Below are positions 23,906 through 31,768 of a DNA stretch of 43,278 nt, piece by piece. The DNA is taken from the NCBI GenBank assembly GCA_905210435.1, contig CAJLWO010000018.1, positions 1-43,278 on the forward strand, in the 5' to 3' direction. How positions within the stretch are numbered: the first letter of the stretch is position 1; each line of letters starts with the position of its first letter. This stretch comes from an uncultured Bacteroidales bacterium (GTDB lineage Bacteria; Bacteroidota; Bacteroidia; Bacteroidales; Muribaculaceae). The notes below the pieces were generated by a model. That model saw only the letters and a program-made list of their open reading frames with translations, did not search any database and was not told where the DNA came from. Made by a program: the position numbers and the translations under genes.

Positions 23906-24766
23906 TTATTTGAGACGGCTCCAGCGGGTGAAATTTATCGTTGACTCCAGACGGGTTTCAATCGAATCGGGAAGCGACGAGAAGAAATCATGCCCCGTCA
24001 GAGCCTCGATTTCGTCGACGGTCACGGCCGCGGCCTGCATACCGCCCGGCACAGGCCCGTTGTCCACAAGAAAACCTATAGCCTGCGGAGTCTCCGCCCA
24101 CGGCGAAAGTATCACCTTGAAAAAACGTTGCGGCACTGCCACGCGGCTGCTCCCTATATATTCGCGCGGCTGCTCCGTAAGCACCGGGCCGCACACAATG
24201 ATTACCGCCGAATCCGCCACAACGCGCCCGCGGCATTTCTCCTCGATTTTCTTCCACGTGCCGCGGTTCAGGCTTCCGTCCTGCGGCGCGATGTTTGTCA
24301 GGCAGAAAGTCTCCTCCATAGCCCGCTTGTCCCACTTCATGTCGCCGGCCGGCGCCATGTGTCCGCGGTCGTATCCGCTGCCGCTGTAATCCTCAGGCCA
24401 GGCGCATCCCTCTATGTCAGGGTCATTGTAAAACCTGTCGGAACGCGATTCCGTGCCGGCCGCCTCATCGGCCGTAAGCTCCCACGCCACCCAGTTCGGT
24501 ATGTGCAGGTCGGAGTTGAACGATACCGTCATGCCCTTGTAGTTGATTATCTCCTCCTTCAGTCCCGGGGCCGTCCGGACATAAGTAAGATTGTCGAACT
24601 GCTGCCGCCCCTCGCCCCGCTTATGCTGACTCAGCATATAGCGTGCGCCGGCAAACAGAGCCGCTACAATCAGCAGCAACAGCACTGACTTGTTCAGCGA
24701 CTGCCTGCGTCTGCGTCGCGATGCCTGCCGCGTCATATATGTCGATTTCTTTCTGCGTTTCGCCAT
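23906..24766 (-). CDS. DNA/RNA non-specific endonuclease (NucA/EndoG type), membrane-anchored
   Basis: A 286-residue beta-beta-alpha-metal nuclease. The active-site motif DRGHMAPAGDM starts at residue 133 with the general-base His136, and the partner TNIAPQDGSLNRGTW segment (157-171) gives the metal-binding Asn. A very basic N-terminus (KRRKK, SRRRRRQ) precedes one hydrophobic helix (about 28-44), so the enzyme is probably anchored in the inner membrane with the catalytic domain outside the cytoplasm. It could degrade external DNA for nutrition or act in envelope processes. The stop of the glycosyltransferase lies 16 bases upstream of this start, suggesting co-transcription. Confidence 0.88.
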   Translation of the reverse strand: MAKRRKKSTYMTRQASRRRRRQSLNKSVLLLLIVAALFAGARYMLSQHKRGEGRQQFDNLTYVRTAPGLKEEIINYKGMTVSFNSDLHIPNWVAWELTADEAAGTESRSDRFYNDPDIEGCAWPEDYSGSGYDRGHMAPAGDMKWDKRAMEETFCLTNIAPQDGSLNRGTWKKIEEKCRGRVVADSAVIIVCGPVLTEQPREYIGSSRVAVPQRFFKVILSPWAETPQAIGFLVDNGPVPGGMQAAAVTVDEIEALTGHDFFSSLPDSIETRLESTINFTRWSRLK

Positions 24767-24782
24767 ACTGAAAAAATGTTTT

Positions 24783-25973
24783 TCACACAGGTTTTGCCCA
24801 TGTGTAATTGGCCGAACGGTGCCGGCATCCTTTAAGTCTCATATATATCGTCGTGACGGGACGAGCGAACATGTATAACGGCATCAGCCACCCTTTGACA
24901 GGCACATGCAGCGCTTTCGCCGCACGGCTCCACGCCACGGCCGCCAACACAATCCACGCTATCCCCGCCATCAGCAGCACGCACAGCGGAAGCAGATTAG
25001 GCAACAGCATAACGCCCGACGCTACCGTCGCCCCGAGCCATACCCACATCATAAGCGAGCCCGCTCCCATAAGCCTCCGCACGCAGTGGCTCAGCTTACG
25101 CCCCGTAAACTCGTGGCGCACACGCTCCGTGCTGTAACTGCCGCCGAAAGCCGCCACATCCATGCCCGTCTGCGTCTGCCCCGAAAGCTCCACGGCATAA
25201 TTGCCGTCGCCGGTGATATGACTCAGGAAAATATCGTCAATACCGTGATGCAGACCCACCGAGTCAGTGAAACCGTTGTTGTCGAAGAACAGCTGGCGGC
25301 GGAACGCGAGATTGCATTCCGTGCCGCGGTACGCACGTCCGCCTATCGCGCTCGACAGGTATGTCACCTTGTCGGCAAGCATATTGAATCCGCTCATTCC
25401 GCCGGGCCGACGCGCTCCTGCCGGGAAACTCGAGCCGATCACCACATCCTTTCCCTCCGCGAAATGGCGCCCGATAACTTTCAGCCAGTCATACGACATT
25501 ATCTGCGCGTTGGCATCCGTAAGCACCACATAATCATACCTCGCGGCCTTTATGCCGAGCGTCACGGCAAGCTTCTTGCGCGACAAGGCGTGTGCCTCGT
25601 CGGGCACATACGTCATACGCAGATTCTTATGCTGAACCGACAGCAGCGTCACCACATCCTCGGCATGCTCGCTGCGTCCGTCGGTAGCTACTATCACCTC
25701 AAACGGCACATCGAAATTCTGCCCCAATATGTCGGGCAGCATCCTTTCCAGCGCCCTTGCACTGTCCTTGCAGTACACTATCACCGACAGCGCCGGTATC
25801 TGGCGTTCCACGCCCCCGGCCGCCAATCGCGAGGTTAGCCGGTGATGCTTCACCACGCTTGCGATTTTGCTCCTGTATATGAAAATCAAATAGATTGCCG
25901 CCAGAAGCCCCACCCCCACAAGCGCCTGCGCAACATGTGAATAAATAATATCTACGTCAAAATTAAATTCCAT
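24783..25973 (-). CDS. Family 2 glycosyltransferase, membrane protein
   Basis: A 396-residue GT-A fold glycosyltransferase predicted to act at the cytoplasmic membrane on polysaccharide or glycolipid synthesis. One N-terminal helix (about 12-30) precedes the catalytic domain: PALSVIVYCKDSARALERML, VIVATDGRSEHAEDVV, LTDANAQIM (DxN position of the metal site) and GIDDIFLSHI near residue 243 (acidic acceptor-side motif). Two or three C-terminal helices follow (LMMWVWLGATVASGVML; LLPLCVLLMAGIAWIVLAA). The acceptor and sugar donor cannot be predicted. It heads the short minus-strand operon with the nuclease and mnmE. Confidence 0.82.
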   Translation of the reverse strand: MEFNFDVDIIYSHVAQALVGVGLLAAIYLIFIYRSKIASVVKHHRLTSRLAAGGVERQIPALSVIVYCKDSARALERMLPDILGQNFDVPFEVIVATDGRSEHAEDVVTLLSVQHKNLRMTYVPDEAHALSRKKLAVTLGIKAARYDYVVLTDANAQIMSYDWLKVIGRHFAEGKDVVIGSSFPAGARRPGGMSGFNMLADKVTYLSSAIGGRAYRGTECNLAFRRQLFFDNNGFTDSVGLHHGIDDIFLSHITGDGNYAVELSGQTQTGMDVAAFGGSYSTERVRHEFTGRKLSHCVRRLMGAGSLMMWVWLGATVASGVMLLPNLLPLCVLLMAGIAWIVLAAVAWSRAAKALHVPVKGWLMPLYMFARPVTTIYMRLKGCRHRSANYTWAKPV

Positions 25974-25994
25974 AACGACTCGAAAAATATCTCA

Positions 25995-26002
25995 CAAAAT
26001 TA
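25995..26002 (-). promoter_or_regulatory. -7 box upstream of the glycosyltransferase
   Basis: TAATTTTG on the minus strand, 21 bases before the ATG at 25973, fits TAnnTTTG. No clear -33 TTTG is seen at the right distance. Confidence 0.45.
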
Positions 26003-26117
26003 CGAAAATTTTGTCATACCGCCATTACCCCCGCCACGTATTTTTCAACGACAGCACATCAACCCCGACAACAATTGATATGTTAAATTTACCATCCATA
26101 CCCGGCCAAATCCCCTG

Positions 26118-26335
26118 TCCCATTATGCTCCTGTTCAAAAAAATAAAAAACAAAAGAACAAGAGCACAAAAGCCCAAACAAAAGCCCAAGATATTTTCCA
26201 CCTGTACTCCTGTCCAATCTTTTGTTCCCTTGTTAAAAAATAGACAAAAGAACAAGAGCCTTAGAAAAGCACACAACGTCATCTTCTGTACTCCTGCCAA
26301 ACCTTTTGTACCGTTGCTGAAAAAAGTTGACTCGG
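26118..26335. repeat. Degenerate A-rich direct repeats, no gene
   Basis: The 409-base gap between the glycosyltransferase and GNAT genes holds three imperfect copies of a unit: a CTCCTG-type start, a TTTTGTTC/TTGTT section, an A-run and ACAAAAGAACAAGAGC (clear at 26150-26166 and 26243-26259; the third copy from 26285 ends at GAAAAAAGTTGA). TTTTGTTC and GAACAA parts can pair, so each copy may fold into a hairpin. A 91-codon open frame here is composed of low-complexity sequence and is not credible. Confidence 0.5.
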
Positions 26336-26382
26336 TCAGGTATTGTTACTTTCGGGTTGTACCGATATTCAGGTCGAATTTG

Positions 26383-26925
26383 TTATCTCGCGCAATCTTT
26401 TTTTACAGAAAATACCATGTGCGGCATCTCTACTCCGCGATAATGTTTGACAATTTTATCGACCAAGCTCATGCCATTGCGGAGCGCGACATTTTGAGAT
26501 GCAATGTTTGTATCCCGGATAATGGAGTATAACTCATCAAAATGCAATTTGTTGAATCCGTACTCTCGACAAGCTGTCGCTGCTTCAGTAGCATAACCGT
26601 TATGCCAATGCCTGTAAGCAAACAAATAGCCTATCTCCGGAACCTGGACAGCTCTGTATTCCTGCATGGTAATGCCGCATTGCCCTATCATTTCTCCTGA
26701 TTTCCTATTAAATACGCCCCATAAACCAAAGCCGTATTCCTTATATCGCCGCAGTTGATTTTGCATCCATGCCATGGTTTCTTCATCACTGAATGCACCA
26801 TTGTAGGCATACATGACCTTATCATCCTGCAGCATCAGCGATAATGCGTCGATATCAGAAAGATTCATTTCTCGTAGTTGCAGCCGGTCAGTATTTAAAA
26901 CGATATGTTTTGTATAGTTCATCAT
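26383..26925 (-). CDS. GNAT-family N-acetyltransferase (RimJ/RimL type)
   Basis: A 180-residue acetyltransferase of the RimJ/RimL branch: LNTDRLQLREMNLSDIDALSLML at the start, FGLWGVFNRKSGEMIGQCGIT in the middle, and EIGYLFAYRHWHNGYATEAATAC, the acetyl-CoA pyrophosphate-binding region, followed by the terminal LHFDELYSIIRDTNIASQNVALRNGM. It transfers an acetyl group to a protein N-terminus or small amine; the substrate is unknown. The gene is alone, transcribed away from the oxalate operon. Its base composition is more A+T rich than the neighbouring oxalate genes, which may indicate later acquisition (visual impression). Confidence 0.88.
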   Translation of the reverse strand: MMNYTKHIVLNTDRLQLREMNLSDIDALSLMLQDDKVMYAYNGAFSDEETMAWMQNQLRRYKEYGFGLWGVFNRKSGEMIGQCGITMQEYRAVQVPEIGYLFAYRHWHNGYATEAATACREYGFNKLHFDELYSIIRDTNIASQNVALRNGMSLVDKIVKHYRGVEMPHMVFSVKKDCAR

Positions 26926-26961
26926 TTAATATTTGAATATTTATTATTGATTTTCCGGTTG

Positions 26962-26969
26962 CAAAATTA
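26962..26969 (-). promoter_or_regulatory. -7 box of the GNAT gene
   Basis: TAATTTTG on the minus strand, 37 bases before the GNAT start, fits the Bacteroidota -7 consensus. A -33 element is not evident. Confidence 0.45.
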
Positions 26970-27358
26970 CTGCTTTTTTAATAGACTCCTGTAAGGTCTT
27001 TTCCAGGTTTACACGGGTTAAGCGGATTTGATTGGCAAAATCAATGTAAACGGATATTCTCGGCTGTATCAGACAAATGAATGTATGGAGCGCGGCGGAG
27101 TAGGGGGAGCGCTTTGGTGATTGATTTACGGTATTTTAGCGTTACAACTCTGTCGGGCATTTCGAAGCTGTTACCAAACTTTTTTATAGGGCATGTGTTT
27201 TATTCATGAATCGGAAGCCGAGGACACTCTATGGAGTGTGCGCTGGTCGCACAAGCGGCAGTGATATTCTTCCCGGGATTTTCATGAGCACTGCGAGACA
27301 TACGGTTGCCTGACTCTTTATAAACTATGATTTTTAACGTTTAAATTCCTAAAGTATT
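26970..27358. other. Intergenic region upstream of the oxalate operon
   Basis: About 390 bases without a gene. I see a small perfect hairpin (ACACTC-TATG-GAGTGT, 27224-27239), and no TAnnTTTG box in the plus direction before frc. The promoter and any oxalate- or acid-responsive site must therefore be of another type or weaker than consensus. No RNA gene is recognised. Confidence 0.4.
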
Positions 27359-28663
27359 ATGAACACTGCCCCTCTACAAGGTATTAAAGTGGTTGACTTA
27401 ACCGAGGTCCAATCCGGACCGTCATGTACACAATTGCTTGCTTGGCTTGGCGCCGAAGTCATTAAGATAGAACGTCCCGGCAAAGGCGACGCTACCCGTA
27501 AGGAACTCCAGTTTGACCCTGATCTGCCAAGCTACTACTTCCTCCAGCTCAATTCCGACAAGAAGTCAATCTCGCTTGACTGCAAGACTCCTGACGGAAA
27601 ACAGATTCTCACCGACTTAATCAAGGAAGCCGATATATTCGTGGAAAACCTTCACCCCGGAGCTGCCGACAAGCTCGGTTTCAGCTGGGAGGCCGTACAC
27701 GCTCTCAACCCCAAATGTATCTACGGAACAATCAAGGGTTTCCCCCTCTCTTCAAAATACAAGGACCTCAAGGCCTACGAACCTGTAGCTCAGGTGACGG
27801 CTGCCGCCGCGTCGACCACCGGATGGTATTCGGGTGAATATAATATCCCTACCCAGTCGGGCGCCGCTCTTGGCGACTCGAACACCGGTATGCACCTCTG
27901 CATCGGTCTGCTTGCCGCATTGCTGCAGCGTGAAAAGACCGGCGAAGGCTGCTTCGTATATCAGTCGATGCACAATGCATGTCTTAACCTTTGCCGTATC
28001 AAGACTCGTGACCAGCTCACCCTCGACAAAATCGGTTATCTTACCCAGTTCCCGCAGTACCCCAATGGTAAATTCAACGGTACCGTGCCCCGTTCAGGCA
28101 ATATCGAAGGCGGCGGCGTGCTCGGATGGACTTACAAATGCAAAGGCTGGGAAACCGACGACAACGCCTATGTATACGTCATACTCCAGCGTGAGGCCAA
28201 ATCGTTTGAACTCGCATGCAAGGCATTCGGATTTGAGGACTGGCTCACCAATCCCGACTTCAACACCGCCGATGCGCGCGACCGTCATAAACAGGAAATC
28301 TGGGCGCGTATACAGCAGTTCTGTATCGACAAGGACAAATATGAAGTCACTGAAATCCTGTCGAAAGCCGGTGTGCCGGTAGGTCCTGTCATCTCTACTA
28401 AGGAACTGATGTCGGACGAGACACTTTACGACGGCAACACCCTCGTCAAAATCAACCAGGGTGGCAAAATCGGCGAATTCGTCACCGTCGGCGTGCCTTT
28501 CACGATGTCAAACTTCCAGCCTGTCTACGGCCCGTGTCCCGACCTTGGCGGCAACACTGCCGAAATCCTTACATCACTCGGATATTCTGAGCAGCAGCAG
28601 GCCGAGTTTGCCAAAAACGGCACTACCGAGCCTCTTCCCAAGCCTGCACAGCCCGCGAAATAA
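27359..28663 (+). CDS. frc: Formyl-CoA:oxalate CoA-transferase
   Basis: A 434-residue class III CoA-transferase that moves CoA from formyl-CoA to oxalate, making oxalyl-CoA and formate. It aligns by eye with E. coli Frc/YfdW along its length: LQGIKVVDLTEVQSGPSCTQ, WLGAEVIKIERPGKGDATR, NLHPGAADKLGF, and ALGDSNTGMHLCIGLLAALL, where Asp173 is the residue that forms the acyl-CoA anhydride. The glycine loop is GNIEGGGVLGW, where the known enzymes have GNAGGGGQPGW, so one loop glycine is Glu. The next gene is oxalyl-CoA decarboxylase, which fixes the pathway. The C-terminus has an added Pro-rich tail. Cytoplasmic. Confidence 0.92.
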   Translation: MNTAPLQGIKVVDLTEVQSGPSCTQLLAWLGAEVIKIERPGKGDATRKELQFDPDLPSYYFLQLNSDKKSISLDCKTPDGKQILTDLIKEADIFVENLHPGAADKLGFSWEAVHALNPKCIYGTIKGFPLSSKYKDLKAYEPVAQVTAAAASTTGWYSGEYNIPTQSGAALGDSNTGMHLCIGLLAALLQREKTGEGCFVYQSMHNACLNLCRIKTRDQLTLDKIGYLTQFPQYPNGKFNGTVPRSGNIEGGGVLGWTYKCKGWETDDNAYVYVILQREAKSFELACKAFGFEDWLTNPDFNTADARDRHKQEIWARIQQFCIDKDKYEVTEILSKAGVPVGPVISTKELMSDETLYDGNTLVKINQGGKIGEFVTVGVPFTMSNFQPVYGPCPDLGGNTAEILTSLGYSEQQQAEFAKNGTTEPLPKPAQPAK

Positions 28664-28815
28664 TTATTCCGGCAACGCGTTTGCACCGACATATACATCA
28701 GGCCTGCCGTCGATTTCCCGCGGCAGGCTTTCCGGACAAACAGGATACATTTACCACCTATGACAACAACGCAGGCTCACGCAGCCTTCCGTGTCATAAT
28801 ATAAAATTTTCAACT

Positions 28816-30561
28816 ATGTCAACTACAACATCAGGGGCAGCGACGCCCCAGGCGGCTCCACATTTTCCCGAACAGGTGACAGGCATGTATATTCTTGCCC
28901 GCGCTCTCCGCGAGGTCGGTCTCGACACGATGTACGGTCTGGTCGGAATCCCCGTTACCGAAGCCGCATATATATGCCAGGAACAGGGCATCAAGTTCGT
29001 TTCTTTCCGTTTTGAGCAGCAGGCCGGTATGGCGGCCGCCACCCACGGCTACCTCACCAGGAAGCCCGGAGTGCTCCTTACCGTATCGTCATTAGGATTC
29101 ATGAACGGTCTGACCGCCACGGCAAACGCTACCGTCAACTGCTACCCGATGATACAGATTTCGGGTGCCACCGACCCCACGATGGTCGATATGAAGATGG
29201 GTACCTACGAAGAACTCGACCAGCTCAACACAGCTCGTCCGCTTGTGAAAGCAGCTTTCCGCTGCAGCAAGGCCGAGGACATACCTTCGGCAGTGGCAAG
29301 AGCTTACCGTGCAGCCGTCAGCGGCCGCCCCGGCGGAGTATATATCGACATGACAACTCCCGCGCTCGGTCAGGTGATGAACCGCGAGGACGCCGAAAAG
29401 CTGTTCTATAAACCTGTCGACGTATATTCTCCCGTAGCCCCCAATCAGGCATCGGTCGACCTTGCGGTCAAAACCATCCTCTCGGCCAGACATCCGGCCA
29501 TCCTTCTCGGCAAAGGAGCGGCCTACGCGCAGGTCGACGACAAAATCAAGACTCTTGTCGAGAAATACAATATACCGTATCTGCCGATGTCGATGGCCAA
29601 GGGGCTTATGCCAGACAACGGACCCCTCAGCGCGCTTTCGTGCCGCTCCACCATCATGGAGCAGGCCGATGTCGTTGTCGTGATAGGCGCCCGTCTTAAC
29701 TGGATGCTCTCGTTCGGAAAAGGAAAATGGAATCCCGCTATCAAATTCGTCCAGCTCGATGTCGAGCCTCAGGAGATAGATGTCAATGTCCCGATAGCGG
29801 TGCCTGTAGTAGGCGACATGAGCCTCTCGCTCGATGCCATTCTGGCCGGACTTGAAGGCAAAACGATGTCAGCCGACCCGGCATGGGTCAGCTCGCTTCA
29901 GGCTGAGACAAAGGGCAAAAACGCGAAATTCGCAGCCCGTCTGGCCGAAAATGCCAAGATTATGCCTATGACCCACTGGTCGGCACTGAGCGCTATCAAG
30001 CCGATTATCGAGAGCAACCCCGACGTAATACTCATCAACGAAGGAGCAAATACGCTCGACGACACACGCGATGCCATAGACATGAGTCTGCCCCGTCACC
30101 GCGTAGACTGTGCGACATGGGCAATCATGGGCATGGGCATGGGGTCGGCAATAGGTGCCGCCGTAGCCACAGGCAAGAGCGTAGTGGCCATAGAAGGCGA
30201 CAGCGCGTTCGGCTTCTCCGGCATGGATTTCAGCACCATCGTCCGGTTCAATCTCCCCGTCACTGTCGTCATCTTCAACAACGGCGGTATCTACAACGGC
30301 GCGGGTGTCAACATGAGCGGCGGCAGCGATCCTGCTCCTACCACTCTCGACATTCATGCCCGCTACGATAAACTCGCTGAGGCTTTCGGAGCCGACAACT
30401 ATTATGTCACCACTCCGGATGAACTTTCCGCCGCGCTGACAGCAGCCATTGCGTCGAAGAAGCCATGCCTTATCGACGTCCAGCTCGCCTACAACTCCGG
30501 CAAGGAGAGCGGCCATATCGGCTACCTCAATCCGGCTCCCCTGCAGCAGGTGACAGTATGA
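28816..30561 (+). CDS. oxc: Oxalyl-CoA decarboxylase
   Basis: A 581-residue thiamine-diphosphate enzyme that converts oxalyl-CoA to formyl-CoA and CO2; the formyl-CoA returns to Frc. The ATG at 28816 was chosen (an upstream in-frame start at 28681 lies in low-quality sequence after frc). Glu67 in SFRFEQQAG is the activating glutamate of the cofactor. The ThDP motif is GDSAFGFSGMDF through VIFNNGG (GD...NN), and the middle domain has ARHPAILLGKGAAYAQ. MSGGSDPAPT and the C-terminal lid match Oxalobacter/E. coli Oxc. The N-terminal 15 residues (Thr/Ala/Pro-rich) are extra. It follows frc by 152 bases. Confidence 0.93.
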   Translation: MSTTTSGAATPQAAPHFPEQVTGMYILARALREVGLDTMYGLVGIPVTEAAYICQEQGIKFVSFRFEQQAGMAAATHGYLTRKPGVLLTVSSLGFMNGLTATANATVNCYPMIQISGATDPTMVDMKMGTYEELDQLNTARPLVKAAFRCSKAEDIPSAVARAYRAAVSGRPGGVYIDMTTPALGQVMNREDAEKLFYKPVDVYSPVAPNQASVDLAVKTILSARHPAILLGKGAAYAQVDDKIKTLVEKYNIPYLPMSMAKGLMPDNGPLSALSCRSTIMEQADVVVVIGARLNWMLSFGKGKWNPAIKFVQLDVEPQEIDVNVPIAVPVVGDMSLSLDAILAGLEGKTMSADPAWVSSLQAETKGKNAKFAARLAENAKIMPMTHWSALSAIKPIIESNPDVILINEGANTLDDTRDAIDMSLPRHRVDCATWAIMGMGMGSAIGAAVATGKSVVAIEGDSAFGFSGMDFSTIVRFNLPVTVVIFNNGGIYNGAGVNMSGGSDPAPTTLDIHARYDKLAEAFGADNYYVTTPDELSAALTAAIASKKPCLIDVQLAYNSGKESGHIGYLNPAPLQQVTV

Positions 30562-30697
30562 TAAGTAATCATAATCAACGATATTTATTAACAGTGAATT
30601 TGTTGTTTTGACAATTTATGGGGGACAAACGAAAATGCTGACTTTCCCACGAATTACTGAAATCTGACAAAATCTCACGCTTCTAAATCTATTTATT

Positions 30698-31666
30698 ATG
30701 GACCTTTCCCACATAATTTTGTATGCGATTGTCCCTATCATCGTAGTGATGTTAGCCGGATATCTCTCGGGCAAGAAAGGCATTTTCAACGGTCAGGACG
30801 CCAAGAAATTCAACAAGGTAGTGCTCGACTATGCATTGCCGGCCGCATTGTTTGTCTCCATCGCCCAGGCCAACCGCAAGATGCTGGCCGAGGACCTGAA
30901 GCTCTCCATCATCTCTCTTGTCGTGCTGATGCTCTGTTTCATGATAGTGTATTTCGTGTTCCGCTACTGCTTCAAGAAGAACACCCAGGCCGATGCGGCA
31001 GTGTCGGCGTTGATCAGCGGTTCGCCTACTATCGGCTTCCTCGGATTTGCGGTGCTTGAGCCTATATTCGGCACCAACGCATACGTGGCCCTCGTAGTCG
31101 CCATCGTAGGTATCGTGGTCAACGCTGTCGGTATCCCGGTAGGTCTGGCACTTCTTAATGCCGGCAACGCGAAAGCCGCCGGTAAGAAGGAAAGCCCCTG
31201 GAAGCCGGTGATACATGCGCTCGAACAGCCTGTGGCGTGGGCGCCTATCCTCGCCGTCATCTGGGTTGTGGTAGGCATTCCGTTCCCCAAATGGCTTGCC
31301 CCGTCGTTTGACCTTATCAAAGGCGCCAACGCATCGCTGGCAGTGTTCTCGGCCGGTATAACCCTTTCGGCCGTTGTCATCAAAATCAACTGGCAGGCGA
31401 TACTCGGTTCTATCCTTAAGCTCGTCATGATGCCGGCCATGATACTTGTCGCCGGTCTTATATTCAAGATGGAGCCTGAAAACCTCAAGATGCTTGTTGT
31501 GGCAGCCGCTCTTCCGCCGGCATTCTCAGGTATCATCATCGCCGACGAGTACGACACCTATGTCGCTACCGGTACCACCTCCCTTACCCTGTCGGTAATT
31601 CTCTTCATGGGATTCTGCCCGTTATGGCTCTGGATTACCGATGTATGCTGTAAAGCGTTCCTGTAA
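30698..31666 (+). CDS. AEC-family transporter, probable oxalate/formate carrier
   Basis: A 322-residue auxin efflux carrier (AEC) family membrane protein with about ten helices (for example IILYAIVPIIVVMLAGYL at the N-terminus, LKLSIISLVVLMLCFMIVYFVF, VALVVAIVGIVVNAVGIPVGLALL, and TSLTLSVILFMGFCPLWLW at the end). The two halves are linked by a Lys-rich cytoplasmic loop (AAGKKESPWKPVIHALEQP). E. coli has an AEC gene, yfdV, in its frc-oxc cluster, so an oxalate uptake or oxalate/formate exchange role is well supported by context but not proven. It is not related to the Oxalobacter antiporter OxlT (an MFS protein). It begins 136 bases after oxc. Confidence 0.85.
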   Translation: MDLSHIILYAIVPIIVVMLAGYLSGKKGIFNGQDAKKFNKVVLDYALPAALFVSIAQANRKMLAEDLKLSIISLVVLMLCFMIVYFVFRYCFKKNTQADAAVSALISGSPTIGFLGFAVLEPIFGTNAYVALVVAIVGIVVNAVGIPVGLALLNAGNAKAAGKKESPWKPVIHALEQPVAWAPILAVIWVVVGIPFPKWLAPSFDLIKGANASLAVFSAGITLSAVVIKINWQAILGSILKLVMMPAMILVAGLIFKMEPENLKMLVVAAALPPAFSGIIIADEYDTYVATGTTSLTLSVILFMGFCPLWLWITDVCCKAFL

Positions 31667-31700
31667 GCGGCAAGTTAAAATTTGTTTGACACAGCATTCC

Positions 31701-31742
31701 GAAGGGCGTGAGCGGGTGTTGAGGCACTCCGCCTCGCCCTTC
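31701..31742 (+). terminator. Hairpin between the AEC transporter and PFOR genes
   Basis: GAAGGGCG and CGCCCTTC form an 8-bp stem, with an inner AGCGG/CCGCCT stem, followed by CGCATTTATT. It may end the oxalate operon or attenuate read-through into the PFOR gene, whose ATG is 26 bases downstream of it. Confidence 0.5.
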
Positions 31743-31768
31743 CGCATTTATTCAGATGATTGACAGAT

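Noticed and set aside
26025..26300. 91-codon minus-strand frame with hydrophobic stretches
   Set aside because: Made of the A-rich repeats read backwards; Phe/Leu-rich low complexity, no ribosome site.
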